DNA of 64,000 nt from Mycolicibacterium moriokaense (GTDB lineage: Bacteria > Actinomycetota > Actinomycetes > Mycobacteriales > Mycobacteriaceae): positions 206,846-270,845 of the forward strand of contig NZ_QQBJ01000007.1 of the NCBI RefSeq assembly GCF_003347205.1. The letters are read 5' to 3'. Positions 43,845 through 53,489 of this stretch are shown in pieces. The notes under the pieces were generated by a model, which saw only the letters and a list, made by a program, of their open reading frames with translations, was not told the origin of the DNA and ran no database searches. The translations under genes were made by a program, and so were the position numbers. The first letter of the stretch is position 1. Every line of letters begins with the position of its first letter.

Positions 43845-44423
43845 TTATGCCGGTGAGCTGAAATGAATCGGATTTGTGCCATTCAGCAGGATCCAGGTGA
43901 GGATCGCGACGGCGAACGCCAGAACAAGCAATCCGACCCCGATCCGGGGCGACCATCGGTGCCTGCCGAGCACTCGCGCGTCGACCGAATATCCGCCCGC
44001 TCCGGTGAACAACAGCGTGGCCGCACCGATGAACAGCAGGAACGGCACGTTGAACGGTTCCGACCAGAAGGGGCCTACGGAGACGTTGACGGCCCAGGCG
44101 CAGATCATGGCGCCGACGACCGCGCACGCGGCCAGCGGTGTCAGGATGCCGAGGATCAGACCGATGCCGCCCGCGGTCTCGGCGACGGTCACCATCAGCG
44201 CGGCCAGCGTCGGCAGGCTCCAGCCGCCGGACGCCATGAAACCCGTCGTGGTGCCGAAATCGAGGGCCTTGATCAGCCCGGCCTGGATCATCGCGGCGCC
44301 GACGCCGACGCGCAGGATCAATAAGCCGAGATCGGCCGCGGAGGTGGGCGGCGCGGCGGTGTCCGAAGTCGCCATGCCGCCCAGCTCAGGTGGCTGTGAG
44401 GATGCTGTGGATGCGTTGGTCAT
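43845..44423 (-). CDS. DoxX family membrane protein
   Basis: This 192-residue protein has a short polar N-terminus, four membrane segments and a DoxX-like core, LGLLILRVGVGAAMIQAG and VAETAGGIGLILGILTPLAA, then FLLFIGAATLLFTGAGGYSVD. DoxX-family proteins are often linked to thiol stress and quinone-coupled sulfur chemistry, although the function of most is unknown. The ATG at 44423 is preferred; the track of hydrophobic segments starts after it. It is divergent from the MmpL gene and downstream of the small ORF on the opposite side. Confidence 0.82.
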   Translation of the reverse strand: MTNASTASSQPPELGGMATSDTAAPPTSAADLGLLILRVGVGAAMIQAGLIKALDFGTTTGFMASGGWSLPTLAALMVTVAETAGGIGLILGILTPLAACAVVGAMICAWAVNVSVGPFWSEPFNVPFLLFIGAATLLFTGAGGYSVDARVLGRHRWSPRIGVGLLVLAFAVAILTWILLNGTNPIHFSSPA

Positions 44424-44530
44424 GCAGTACCGACCAGCGCGGCGGCCCAAAGTCATCGGCCCGTAAGAACTTGAACGATTTGTCGGCGCGCGACGTGGTT
44501 AACAGTGTCACAGCGCGTTGACGAGGTTAT

Positions 44531-44558
44531 GTTACCGCTGATAAGTTACCGCCGATAG
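44531..44558 (+). promoter_or_regulatory. 14-bp tandem repeat upstream of the mmpL gene
   Basis: GTTACCGCTGATAA (44531-44544) and GTTACCGCCGATAG (44545-44558) are adjacent 14-bp direct repeats that match at 12 positions. They lie about 30-55 bp upstream of the mmpL GTG, between it and the divergent DoxX gene. They look like paired regulator sites, and the TetR downstream of mmpL is the obvious candidate. Confidence 0.5.
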
Positions 44559-44585
44559 CTCTTACTGGGGTGAAGGGGAGACGAC

Positions 44586-46868
44586 GTGCTGCAGCAGATC
44601 GCCCGGATGGCGCTCAACGCGCCGAAGCGCATCATCGTCATCGCGTTGTTGGTGATGGTGGCCACCGGCATCTTCGGCATCCCCGTCACCAAGAGCCTGT
44701 CCGCCGGCGGATTCCAGGACACCACCTCGGAGTCCGCCAAGGCCAGCAAGGTGCTCGTGGACAAGTTCGGCCAGGGCGACATGGACCTCATCGTCAGCGT
44801 GACATCCGATGACGGGGTGCAGAGCCGCGAGGCGCGTGCGGTCGGCAGCGAGATCGTCGCGCAGCTGCAGGCGTCGCCGCACGTCGCCGATGTCACCTCG
44901 ACGTGGACCGCGCCGCAAAGGGCGGTGCCCGCACTGGTCAGCAAGGACGGCAAGACCGGCCTGATCATCGCCGGCATCACCGGCGGTGAGAGCAACGCGC
45001 AGAAGTACACCAAGGAGCTCACCGAGCGGCTGGTCTACGACCGTGACGGCGTCACCGTGCGCGCCGGCGGTGAAGCGATGACCTATGTGCAGATCAACGG
45101 TCAGACCGAAAAGGATCTGCTGCTGATGGAGTCCATCGCGATCCCGCTGAGCTTCATCGTGCTGGTCTGGGTGTTCGGGGGCCTGCTGACAGCGGCGCTG
45201 CCGCTGGCTGTCGGCGCGTTCGCGATCCTCGGTTCGATGGCGGTGCTGCACGCGATCACCTTCGTCACCGACGTGTCGGTCTTCGCGCTGAACCTGAGCG
45301 TCGCCATGGGCCTCGCGCTGGCGATCGACTACACGTTGCTGATCGTGAGCCGGTACCGCGACGAGTTGGCGGCGGGCTCCGAGCGCGACGAGGCGCTGAT
45401 CCGCACGATGGCCACCGCCGGGCGCACGGTGTTGTTCTCGGCGATGACGGTCGCGTTGTCGATGATCGCGATGGTGCTGTTCCCGATGTACTTCCTGAAG
45501 TCGTTCGCGTACTCGGGGATCGCGGTCGTGGCATTCGCCGCGTTCGCGGCCATCGTGGTGGCCCCCGCCGCCATCGTGCTGCTCGGCGACCGACTGGACG
45601 CGCTGGACGTGCGCCGGCTGATCCGTCGCGTCCTGGGCCGGCCCGAACCCGCGCCGAAGCCCGTGGAGGACAACTTCTGGTACCGGTCCACCAAATTCGT
45701 TATGCGCCGGTCCATTCCGATCGGGCTCGGCATCGTCACGCTGTTGCTGCTGCTCGGCGCGCCGTTCCTGGGCGCCAAGTGGGGGTTCCCCGACGACCGG
45801 GTGCTTCCGCCGTCGCTGTCGGCGCGCGAGGTCGGTGACCAGTTGCGCAACGACTTCGCCGTGGACTCCGCGCGCAACATCACGGTCGTCATCCCCGACG
45901 CCGGCGGCGTGACGCCGCAGGACCTCGGCCGCTACGCCGCCGACCTGTCACGGGTGCCCGACGTGTCGTCGGTGTCCTCGCCTGTGGGTACCTTCGTGGA
46001 CGGCATGCCGTCCGGACCACCCTCGGCCGCAACGGGTTTGGCGAACGGTAGCGCGTTCCTGACTGTCGGCAGCGAGGCCCCGCTGTTCTCGACCGCCTCC
46101 GACTCACAGCTCAACCGGCTGCACGCCGTCGACACTCCCGCGGGCAAGCCGGTTGCGCTCACCGGGGTTGCGCAGATCAACGAGGACAGCTCGACGGGTA
46201 TCACCGAGCGCCTCCCGCTGGTGCTGACGGTGATCGCCGTGATCACCTTCGTGCTGTTGTTCCTGCTGACGGGCAGTGTGTTGCTGCCGTTGAAAGCCCT
46301 TGTGCTCAATGTGTTGTCGTTGACGGCGGCGTTCGGCGCGCTGGTGTGGATCTTCCAGGACGGCCACCTCGGTGCGCTCGGCACCACGCCAACCGGGACG
46401 TTGGTGGCCAACATGCCGGTGCTGTTGTTCTGCATCGCGTTCGGGCTGTCGATGGACTACGAGGTCTTCCTGGTCAGCCGCATCCGGGAGTACTGGCTGT
46501 CGTCGCCGGGACGGACACGCGCCGACAACGACGAGGCCGTTGCGCGCGGGCTGGCCCGCACCGGTCGGGTGGTGACCGCTGCAGCGGTGGTGATGTCGAT
46601 CTCGTTCGCCGCCCTGATCGCCGCTCAGGTGGCGTTCATGCGGATGTTCGGCGTCGGGCTCACGCTGGCGATACTCGTCGACGCGACCCTGGTGCGGATG
46701 GCGCTGGTGCCGGCGTTCATGCACGTGCTTGGCCGCTCGAACTGGTGGGCGCCCAAGCCGCTGGCCCGGTTGCACGACCGCATCGGGCTGCGCGAGTCGG
46801 CCGACGACCTGATTCCGCCGGCCGAGAAAATTCAGCGGCACGCGGTCTCGATGACGGAGACTGTTTGA
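44586..46868 (+). CDS. mmpL13: MmpL-type RND transporter (MmpL13-like)
   Basis: This 760-residue protein has about twelve membrane segments and the MmpL pattern: GLALAIDYTLLIVSRYRDEL after the first large loop and FGLSMDYEVFLVSRIREYW in the second half, both with proton-relay Asp-Tyr pairs. MmpL proteins export lipids or siderophores across the membrane. The gene is intact, whereas in M. tuberculosis mmpL13 is, as I recall, split into 13a and 13b. The symbol rests on synteny with mcr and the Rv1147-like gene. GTG start after GGGGAG. Confidence 0.85.
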   Translation: MLQQIARMALNAPKRIIVIALLVMVATGIFGIPVTKSLSAGGFQDTTSESAKASKVLVDKFGQGDMDLIVSVTSDDGVQSREARAVGSEIVAQLQASPHVADVTSTWTAPQRAVPALVSKDGKTGLIIAGITGGESNAQKYTKELTERLVYDRDGVTVRAGGEAMTYVQINGQTEKDLLLMESIAIPLSFIVLVWVFGGLLTAALPLAVGAFAILGSMAVLHAITFVTDVSVFALNLSVAMGLALAIDYTLLIVSRYRDELAAGSERDEALIRTMATAGRTVLFSAMTVALSMIAMVLFPMYFLKSFAYSGIAVVAFAAFAAIVVAPAAIVLLGDRLDALDVRRLIRRVLGRPEPAPKPVEDNFWYRSTKFVMRRSIPIGLGIVTLLLLLGAPFLGAKWGFPDDRVLPPSLSAREVGDQLRNDFAVDSARNITVVIPDAGGVTPQDLGRYAADLSRVPDVSSVSSPVGTFVDGMPSGPPSAATGLANGSAFLTVGSEAPLFSTASDSQLNRLHAVDTPAGKPVALTGVAQINEDSSTGITERLPLVLTVIAVITFVLLFLLTGSVLLPLKALVLNVLSLTAAFGALVWIFQDGHLGALGTTPTGTLVANMPVLLFCIAFGLSMDYEVFLVSRIREYWLSSPGRTRADNDEAVARGLARTGRVVTAAAVVMSISFAALIAAQVAFMRMFGVGLTLAILVDATLVRMALVPAFMHVLGRSNWWAPKPLARLHDRIGLRESADDLIPPAEKIQRHAVSMTETV

Positions 46869-46870
46869 CG

Positions 46871-47566
46871 ATGTCTCTGCAGCCCCTCAAACGCCGACGC
46901 GCCCCGCGCGGGTCCGGTGAGCAGCTGCGAGACGAGATACTCGACGCCACCACCGAGTTGCTGCTGGAGACCGGCCACGCCAAGGCCGTGTCGATCCGGT
47001 CGGTGGCCAAACAGGTCGGGGTGACGCCGCCGTCCATCTACCTGCACTTCGCCGACAAGGACGCGCTGCTGGACGCGGTGTGCGCACGATATTTCGAGAA
47101 GCTCGACGAGGAGATGCAGGCCGTCGCCGACGATCAGCCGTCGACCGTCGAGGTGCTGCGGGCGCAGGGCCTGGCCTACGTCCGGTTCGCCATGCGGACA
47201 CCCGAGTTGTACCGGATCGCCACGATGGGCGAGGGCAGGCCCGGCAGCGACGTCGACATGACGCTGAACAGCTCGGCCTTTCAGCATCTGCGCAACTCGG
47301 TGGAGTCGTTGATGGCCGAGGGGATATACGCCCCCGGCGATCCGACCGTGGCCGCGATGCAGCTGCTGACCGCCGCGCATGGGGTCGCGTCCCTGTTGAT
47401 CTCGAAGCCGTATCTGCCGTGGGGCGACGTCGAGGAATTCGCCGACCGGGCGTTGTCCGCTGCGTGCCTCGGCGCCGTCGTCCTGGGTATCGTCGGCGAG
47501 GACGCCACGCCTGACCAGACCGTTCGGTGGCTGCTGAATCGCGAACTGCCGGAAAGGAAGTCGTGA
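46871..47566 (+). CDS. TetR family regulator downstream of mmpL
   Basis: This 231-residue TetR has HTH IRSVAKQVGVTPPSIYLHFA followed by DKDALL and a C-terminal domain typical of the TetR_C_33-like group. The ATG at 46871 is 2 bp after the mmpL stop. Its stop overlaps the methyltransferase start (GTGA), so mmpL, tetR and methyltransferase form one operon, and the TetR probably represses it through the repeats at 44531. In M. tuberculosis I do not recall a TetR here, so it may be an insertion or a loss there. Confidence 0.85.
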   Translation: MSLQPLKRRRAPRGSGEQLRDEILDATTELLLETGHAKAVSIRSVAKQVGVTPPSIYLHFADKDALLDAVCARYFEKLDEEMQAVADDQPSTVEVLRAQGLAYVRFAMRTPELYRIATMGEGRPGSDVDMTLNSSAFQHLRNSVESLMAEGIYAPGDPTVAAMQLLTAAHGVASLLISKPYLPWGDVEEFADRALSAACLGAVVLGIVGEDATPDQTVRWLLNRELPERKS

Positions 47567-48207
47567 CCGACACCGGTGACACCACCGACAACCCGTTCTT
47601 CGCGCGGCTATGGACGTTCGTGTCGAGCCATGAGACGGATGAGATCCGGCGACTGCGCACCGAGAACCTGGCCGGTCTGTCCGGCCGGGTGCTGGAAGTG
47701 GGTGCAGGCACCGGCACGAATTTCGCGTTCTACCCTTCGACGGTGACCGAGGTGGTCGCGGTCGAACCCGAGCGACGGCTGGCCCCACAGGCGCGAGCGG
47801 CGGCGCAGAGGGCGTCGGTGCCCGTGACCGTCACCGCGGGCACCGTTGAAGGGTATTTGCGCGAGACCGGCGGGCAGCAGTTCGACGCCGTGGTCTGCTC
47901 GTTGGTGCTCTGCTCGGTCGACGACCCGGACTCTGTGCTGCGACAGCTGTTTTCGCTGATTCGGCCCGGCGGCCAACTACGCTTTCTGGAACACGTCGGC
48001 AGCGGCGGGTTCCGTGGGCGGCTGCAGAAGCTGGCCGACGCGACCGTGTGGCCACGGCTGATGGGAAACTGTCACACCCACCGCGACACCGAAGCGTCGA
48101 TCGTGGGCGCGGGATTTCAGGTGGACCGCGCCCGTCGCGAGCCCGCGATGCCGGCGTGGTTTCCCACGCCGGTGGCCGAGTACACCATCGGCCGCGCCGT
48201 GAAATAG
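47563..48207 (+). CDS. Class I SAM-dependent methyltransferase, Rv1147-like
   Basis: This 214-residue methyltransferase has the SAM motif LEVGAGTGTN, VAVEPE for the ribose and CSLVLCSVDD as motif IV. Its length and position match Rv1147, annotated as a possible phospholipid or phosphatidylethanolamine methyltransferase. The GTG at 47563 overlaps the TetR stop. Location after an MmpL exporter suggests methylation of an exported lipid, but that is inferred from context only. A long hairpin follows the stop. Confidence 0.85.
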   Translation: MTDTGDTTDNPFFARLWTFVSSHETDEIRRLRTENLAGLSGRVLEVGAGTGTNFAFYPSTVTEVVAVEPERRLAPQARAAAQRASVPVTVTAGTVEGYLRETGGQQFDAVVCSLVLCSVDDPDSVLRQLFSLIRPGGQLRFLEHVGSGGFRGRLQKLADATVWPRLMGNCHTHRDTEASIVGAGFQVDRARREPAMPAWFPTPVAEYTIGRAVK

Positions 48208-48259
48208 CGATTTCGGCGCGCGCAGTCACTCTCAGAGTGACCAGCCGCGCCGAAATCGC
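48207..48259. terminator. Long hairpin between convergent genes
   Basis: GCGATTTCGGCGCG (48207-48220) and CGCGCCGAAATCGC (48246-48259) are perfect 14-bp arms. An inner stem GTCACTC (48225-48231) / GAGTGAC (48235-48241) has a 3-base loop. It begins at the last base of the methyltransferase stop and ends 6 bp before the sirtuin stop. It is a strong candidate two-way terminator. Confidence 0.7.
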
Positions 48260-48265
48260 ACGATC

Positions 48266-48979
48266 TCAGCCGAGGAGCGAGGGCAGGCGCTGCAACAGCG
48301 TCGGCAGCGCGACGGCCGCCGGTTCCCGCACCGTCACCGTCGCGGCGTCCGACAGCGGAGTCCGTTCGGGATTGACCTCGATCACCGGAATGCCGTTGGC
48401 CAGCGCCAGTTCGGGCAGCCCGGCGGCGGGGTAGACGATCGACGATGTGCCGACCACGATGACGACGTCGGCGTTGCCGACCGCGTCGACGGACTTCTGC
48501 CAGGCGGTGTCGGGCAGCGGCTCGCCGAACCACACCACGTTCGGCCTGATCAGCCCGCCGCACACGCATTGCGGCGGCGCCACGACCTCGACGGGCTCGG
48601 GCATGTCGGGCAGTGCCCCGGTGTATTCGCGTTGGCAACGGTCGCAACGGAATTCGAACAGGCTGCCGTGCAGGTGGTAGACGCGGCCACTGCCTGCGCG
48701 TTCATGAAGGTTGTCGACGTTCTGCGTGACGACGTGCACCTCGGCGTGGTCCTGCCACGCCGCCACGGCGCGATGGCCGTCGTTCGGTTGCACGCCTTGC
48801 ATGAGGTAGTGCCGCCACAGGTACCACGCCCACACCTTCTCCGGATGGCGAGCCCAGCCCTGCGCGCTCGAAATCTCGTACGGGTCGACTTTGGCCCATA
48901 AACCCGTCTCGACGTCGCGAAATGTCGGCACGCCGCTCTCGGCGGAGATACCCGCACCGCTGAGCACCGTCAATTGCAC
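48266..48979 (-). CDS. cobB: NAD-dependent protein deacylase (sirtuin)
   Basis: This 237-residue sirtuin has [27 protein letters not shown] and HGS with the catalytic His, two zinc-binding Cys pairs (CDRC and CVCGG) and VVGTSS. The motif YLWR fits the YxxR signature of SIRT5/CobB-type desuccinylases, so it may remove succinyl as well as acetyl groups from lysines, for example on acetyl-CoA synthetase. It corresponds to Rv1151c. Its start is 36 bp from the divergent GntR start. Confidence 0.93.
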   Translation of the reverse strand: MQLTVLSGAGISAESGVPTFRDVETGLWAKVDPYEISSAQGWARHPEKVWAWYLWRHYLMQGVQPNDGHRAVAAWQDHAEVHVVTQNVDNLHERAGSGRVYHLHGSLFEFRCDRCQREYTGALPDMPEPVEVVAPPQCVCGGLIRPNVVWFGEPLPDTAWQKSVDAVGNADVVIVVGTSSIVYPAAGLPELALANGIPVIEVNPERTPLSDAATVTVREPAAVALPTLLQRLPSLLG

Positions 48980-49015
48980 CTAACCAAACTAACGCCTATG
49001 GGCGATACTGGGCAC

Positions 49016-49381
49016 GTGGCCGATTTGGGGGAATGGGTTCAGGCTGATCCGCACGCAGCCAAGCCGCTGTTCGACCAGCTCAGAAGTCAGATCATCGACG
49101 GGGTTCGCAGTGGCAGGCTGGCGCCTGGCACCCGATTACCGACGGTCCGCGAGCTCGCCGGACAACTCGGCATGGCGGTGAACACCGTCGCGCGCGCGTA
49201 CCGCGAGCTCGAGTCCGCCGGGATTCTCGAAACTCGAGGCCGTTTCGGCACTTTCGTCGCTCGCACCGATCCCGCGGACGCGGCGATGGCGACCGCGGCG
49301 CACACCTATGCGACCGCGGCCAAGGCGCTTGGCGTCGAGAAGGACGAGGCGCTGAAGTACGTCGAGGCGGCGTTTGACTAA
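49016..49381 (+). CDS. GntR family regulator (YtrA-like), Rv1152-like
   Basis: This 121-residue regulator has a winged HTH ([20 protein letters not shown] then [20 protein letters not shown]) and only a short helical tail, as in the YtrA subfamily. The GTG at 49016 gives exactly 121 residues, the length I recall for Rv1152; an ATG at 48998 is possible. It is divergent from the sirtuin and its stop overlaps the methyltransferase stop by 4 bp on the other strand. It may control the divergent pair. It carries no ligand domain. Confidence 0.87.
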   Translation: MADLGEWVQADPHAAKPLFDQLRSQIIDGVRSGRLAPGTRLPTVRELAGQLGMAVNTVARAYRELESAGILETRGRFGTFVARTDPADAAMATAAHTYATAAKALGVEKDEALKYVEAAFD

Positions 49382-50202
49382 CCGAACTCGAGCAGGGCGT
49401 AAACGGGCCGGACTGAGTCGAGCAGCGGCACCCGCTGCAGCGTCCACATCAACGAGTTCAGAACTTTGCCGCGACCGGGCCGCATCGGCAGATCATGCAC
49501 CGCGCGGACGCCGGGAATGGTGTTGACCAGGTTTGCGATCTCCGACGGCGACAGCACGAACGGCATCGGCGGCACCCGATAGCGCATCGACACCCGGGAG
49601 CCGCGCCGCATCCACGACGAGAAGAACACCGGCGGCAGGTCGAACATCATCTGGCCGCCGGGAAACCTCCTCGCGCATTCGGTGATCAGGCCGAGTGCCT
49701 CGTCGGGCTGCAGATACATCAGCAGGCCCTCGGTGGTGATGAACACCCCGTCGGACGGGTCGACCCGGTCCATCCAGCTGTAGTCCAGCGCCGACTGCGC
49801 AAGCATCGTGACCCGGTCCGAATGCGGCAGCAGCCGGTCGCGCAGTTCGATGATCGGCGGCAGATCCACAGTGAGCCAGCGGAACTGGTCGCCCGCACCG
49901 GATGCGTCCAGCCGGTAGAAGCTGGTCTGCAGGCCCTCGGCGAGCGCCACCACGGTCGCCGACGGATGGTCGACGAGGTAGCGGCGGGTGTACTCGTCGA
50001 AGGTCAGCGCCCGCAGCGCCATGTCCTGGCGGCGGGTGAAGCCGAACTTGCCGAAGTCGAAATCGATGGAGTCGACCAGCTTGATCGCCATCGGGTCGTC
50101 GATCACGGAATCCGGCCTGCGCGCTTCGGTGGCCCGCACCAGCAGCGTCAGCAGCGCCGTTTCGGAGACGCCGGTCAGCGCGGAGCCGTCGGCCTTGCTC
50201 AC
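49378..50202 (-). CDS. omt: SAM-dependent methyltransferase (Omt / LCM-like)
   Basis: This 274-residue protein is of the leucine-carboxyl-methyltransferase-like type frequent in mycobacteria and corresponds by position to omt (Rv1153c). It has [30 protein letters not shown] and [10 protein letters not shown]. These proteins bind SAM and often form O-methyl esters or ethers, but the substrate is unknown. The GTG at 50202 overlaps the upstream DUF1697 stop (GTGA). The C-terminus has one hydrophobic stretch, PPVFFSSWM. Confidence 0.85.
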   Translation of the reverse strand: MSKADGSALTGVSETALLTLLVRATEARRPDSVIDDPMAIKLVDSIDFDFGKFGFTRRQDMALRALTFDEYTRRYLVDHPSATVVALAEGLQTSFYRLDASGAGDQFRWLTVDLPPIIELRDRLLPHSDRVTMLAQSALDYSWMDRVDPSDGVFITTEGLLMYLQPDEALGLITECARRFPGGQMMFDLPPVFFSSWMRRGSRVSMRYRVPPMPFVLSPSEIANLVNTIPGVRAVHDLPMRPGRGKVLNSLMWTLQRVPLLDSVRPVYALLEFG

Positions 50203-50720
50203 CGCAGCACCTTGTCGAGGGTGCGCAGGTTGCGGGTGGTCGTCGAGGATTTGTAGCGCTTCTTGCCCATCGTCTTGCCGATCGTGGTGTCCAGGGTGCC
50301 CTTGTTGGGCACCTGCCAATAGATGACGCCCTCGCCGCGCTTGATCTTCTCGTCGGGCCCGGCGTCCTTGGCCAGGCCGGCCAGTTCGTCGAGCACGTCG
50401 GCGTCGGTGACGAATGTGACGTAGCTGTGGTGGCCGTCGACTTCGCGTTGGAACGGGAACTTGTCGGAGATCGCCTCCACGGTGTCCAGGTCGTAGGCCA
50501 GCACCCAAGCGTCGTAACCGAATTCGTCACGCAACGCCTTTTCGGCCTTCTTGCGTACCGCCTCGACGCCGGATCGGCTCTCCAGCAACACATTACCGCT
50601 GGCCAGTATCGTCTTGACATTGGTGAACCCGGCATTCTCCAGTGCGCCGGCCACCTCGGCCATCTTGAGGTTGACGCCGCCGACGTTCACCCCGCGCAGG
50701 AATGCGGCGTAGCGGGTCAC
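50199..50720 (-). CDS. DUF1697 family protein
   Basis: This 173-residue protein has the DUF1697 start RYAAFLRGVNVGG and NVKTILASGNVLLES, then TTIGKTMGKKRYKSSTTTRN. The family is widespread and small, with no established function; the fold is ferredoxin-like. The GTG start is at 50720. Its stop overlaps omt, so both form one transcript. It corresponds in position to Rv1154c. Confidence 0.85.
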   Translation of the reverse strand: MTRYAAFLRGVNVGGVNLKMAEVAGALENAGFTNVKTILASGNVLLESRSGVEAVRKKAEKALRDEFGYDAWVLAYDLDTVEAISDKFPFQREVDGHHSYVTFVTDADVLDELAGLAKDAGPDEKIKRGEGVIYWQVPNKGTLDTTIGKTMGKKRYKSSTTTRNLRTLDKVLR

Positions 50721-50807
50721 CGGTCGAGCCCCGGCGGCGTGACGGCCATTCGCCCATCCTAGGTACGGGCTGCCAATCCGCGCCGGGCCCGTCAGCGACC
50801 GACGTAG

Positions 50808-51260
<453 letters not shown>

Positions 51261-51339
51261 ATCTGCCCGCAGTTTCGACGCGTTCGGCGGGCTGGAAAAG
51301 GTCGCGACGGTGCAGCGACCGCCGCGCTAAGCTGCCGCC

Positions 51340-51507
51340 ATGGCCAAGTCTGAGGAAGACGACACCAAGAAGAAGTTCAAGGAAGCGCTCGAACGCAAGA
51401 ACGCAAAGTCCTCCGGCGGCTCCGACCACAAAGACGGCGGGCGAAAGCAGCCGAGGGCGCACGGGCCGGTGGAGAACCGGCGGGAATTCCGCCGCAAGAG
51501 CGGCTAG
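51340..51507 (+). CDS. DUF5302 small basic protein
   Basis: This is a 55-residue, strongly charged protein starting MAKSEEDDTKKKFKEALERK and ending FRRKSG. It matches the pattern of the actinobacterial DUF5302 family, small lysine/arginine-rich proteins of unknown function. There is no signal peptide or membrane segment. It is expressed on the same strand as the F420 enzyme and the LysE exporter, with 11 bp to the latter. Confidence 0.8.
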   Translation: MAKSEEDDTKKKFKEALERKNAKSSGGSDHKDGGRKQPRAHGPVENRREFRRKSG

Positions 51508-51518
51508 CGCAAAGAATC

Positions 51519-52130
51519 GTGACGCCCGAATTCCTGCTGACCACGCTCATCGTGGTCGCGACGCCCGGAGCGGGCGTGCTCTACACCTTGGCGGCCGGGG
51601 TGTCGCGCGGCTGGCAGGCCAGCATCGTCGCCGCGGTCGCCTGCACCCTCGGCATCGTCCCGCACATGATCGCGGCGGTCACCGGGCTCGCGGCGATCAT
51701 GCACGCCAGCGCGGTGGCGTTCTCGGTGATCAAATGGCTGGGCGTCGCCTATCTGCTGTACCTGGCGTGGAAGACGTTCCGCGACAAGTCGGTGTTCGCG
51801 ATCGACGCCGAACCGGTGAAGCCGTCGCCGTGGCGGGTGATCGTGTCCGGGATCCTGGTGAACACGCTGAACCCCAAGCTGACGATTTTCTTCTTCGCGT
51901 TCCTGCCGCAATTCGTGCCCGCCGACAGCGCGGGCGCGGTCTCGCACATGGTGTACCTCAGCGTGGTGTTCATGGCGGTGACGCTGGCGGTGTTCAGCTT
52001 CTACGGGGTGTTCGCCGCCGCGGTGCGGGCCAAGGTGTTCACCCGGCCGCGGGTCGTCGCGTGGATGCGACGCAGCTTCGGCGCCACCTACCTGGTGCTC
52101 GCGGGCAGGCTCGCGGCGCAGACCCGCTGA
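51519..52130 (+). CDS. LysE family exporter
   Basis: This 203-residue protein has about six membrane segments and the LysE/RhtB pattern: VVATPGAGVLYTLAAGVSRG at the start and GILVNTLNPKLTIFFFAFLP in the middle. The family exports amino acids or homoserine lactones. The GTG start is at 51519. Its last 43 bp overlap the 3' end of the convergent acyltransferase gene, so both ends are tightly packed. Confidence 0.87.
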   Translation: MTPEFLLTTLIVVATPGAGVLYTLAAGVSRGWQASIVAAVACTLGIVPHMIAAVTGLAAIMHASAVAFSVIKWLGVAYLLYLAWKTFRDKSVFAIDAEPVKPSPWRVIVSGILVNTLNPKLTIFFFAFLPQFVPADSAGAVSHMVYLSVVFMAVTLAVFSFYGVFAAAVRAKVFTRPRVVAWMRRSFGATYLVLAGRLAAQTR

Positions 52131-53431
52131 GCGCTGACGGGGCGGTCGCCGGCCAGGACACGGGCCCCGATCAGGGCCACCAGCATCACCGCCACGCAGT
52201 AGACGCCCGGGCCCTTCAAGCCCCAACCCACTGACGCCAGCGTCGCCGCCCCTGCCACACACAGCAGGGCCCCCACCGCAACGCTGCGCGCGCCCGGCGA
52301 GCGCACACGGCCGCCGTCCCACAGCGGAAGCGGGTTGTTCTCCAGCGGCCGCAACACGACGAAGGCCACCGCGACCAGGACCACCATGATCGCCACCTGC
52401 AGCGCGCTGAGCGCGATGAAGCCCGGCGCGCCCGCGTCGTAGCGCGGATGACCGAGGTAGTCGAACGCCAGATGCAGGAACAGCAGCGCCGGGATGTGCC
52501 ATAGGTACAGCGTCATCGCCCCGGAGTTGCCGATCGCGGTCAGCCACCACACCCGCGGCCGCCTCGCCCACCTCGCAATCGCGGGTGCGGCGGCAATGGC
52601 GAACGCGCACATCATGATTGCGTGGCCCGCCAGCAGCAGCGACGGGGGCGTCATGTTCTTCAACCGCTGGGTCTCGATGCCGACCAGGCTGAGTTCGTAG
52701 GGGCCCGCCCACATCAGCGCGATGTTGACCGCCAACATCACCCCGCCGAGCAGCAGCGCCGCGCGGCCGGTGAGCACGCTGCGCCGGTACGCGACGCCGA
52801 GCATGCCCGGGATCAGCCAGGCGACCAGGTTCAGATACCCCAGCCAGGCCGGTGCGTCGGCGTTGAGTCGCACCGTGTCGATCACCCCGACGAACCCGTA
52901 CGTCACGGCCACGGCGCCCACCAGGCGGCCCGTCGTGGTGATACGCGCCAACAGCGGAACAGCCGCCAGCACAAGCACATACGCGCCGAGGAACCACAGA
53001 AGTTGAATCGAGATACCGGCGACCGGGTCGTAGACGTGCTCCGGCAGGAAGAACCGCAGTATCGCCAGCACCGACACCCAGAACGCCAGGTAGAAGAACA
53101 CCGGCCGGTACAGCCGCGTGCAGCGCCGCAACAACCAGTCGCCCCACGAACCGCCGGGTCGCCAACCCTCGACGCCGGCCGCCACACCCGCGAAGAAGAA
53201 CAGCGGCATGATCTGGAACACCCAGGTCAGGGCCTGGAACACCACGGAGGCGGTGAGCAGGTTGCTCCAGATGAACACCTCGTCGCGGATGATGCTGGTG
53301 GCCATGATCGTGTGTCCCAGGACCACGCCCAGCAGCGACACAATCCGGATGACGTCGATGGCCCGGTCGCGGGTCGGCGGGGTGTTCGCCTCGACCTCGG
53401 CCGGGCTGGGGAACAACGCTGTCGCGCTCAT
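52088..53431 (-). CDS. Acyltransferase 3 family membrane protein
   Basis: This 447-residue protein has ten or more membrane segments and the AT3 core: RAIDVIRIVSLLGVVLGH with the conserved early Arg and His, MPLFFFAGVAAG and LWFLGAYV. These proteins move acyl groups onto cell-surface sugars or lipids. The ATG is at 53431. Its stop lies inside the convergent LysE gene. The substrate is unknown. Confidence 0.85.
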   Translation of the reverse strand: MSATALFPSPAEVEANTPPTRDRAIDVIRIVSLLGVVLGHTIMATSIIRDEVFIWSNLLTASVVFQALTWVFQIMPLFFFAGVAAGVEGWRPGGSWGDWLLRRCTRLYRPVFFYLAFWVSVLAILRFFLPEHVYDPVAGISIQLLWFLGAYVLVLAAVPLLARITTTGRLVGAVAVTYGFVGVIDTVRLNADAPAWLGYLNLVAWLIPGMLGVAYRRSVLTGRAALLLGGVMLAVNIALMWAGPYELSLVGIETQRLKNMTPPSLLLAGHAIMMCAFAIAAAPAIARWARRPRVWWLTAIGNSGAMTLYLWHIPALLFLHLAFDYLGHPRYDAGAPGFIALSALQVAIMVVLVAVAFVVLRPLENNPLPLWDGGRVRSPGARSVAVGALLCVAGAATLASVGWGLKGPGVYCVAVMLVALIGARVLAGDRPVSAQRVCAASLPASTR

Positions 53432-53489
53432 GGGCCAAAGGTATGCCGCGGCGGGCCCGCGGAAGTGAGTAGAAGCACTCGACTTTGGC

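Noticed and set aside
43705-44127. 140-residue minus-strand frame overlapping DoxX
   Set aside because: It overlaps the DoxX gene in another frame and has Arg/His-rich low-complexity sequence, so it is a shadow.
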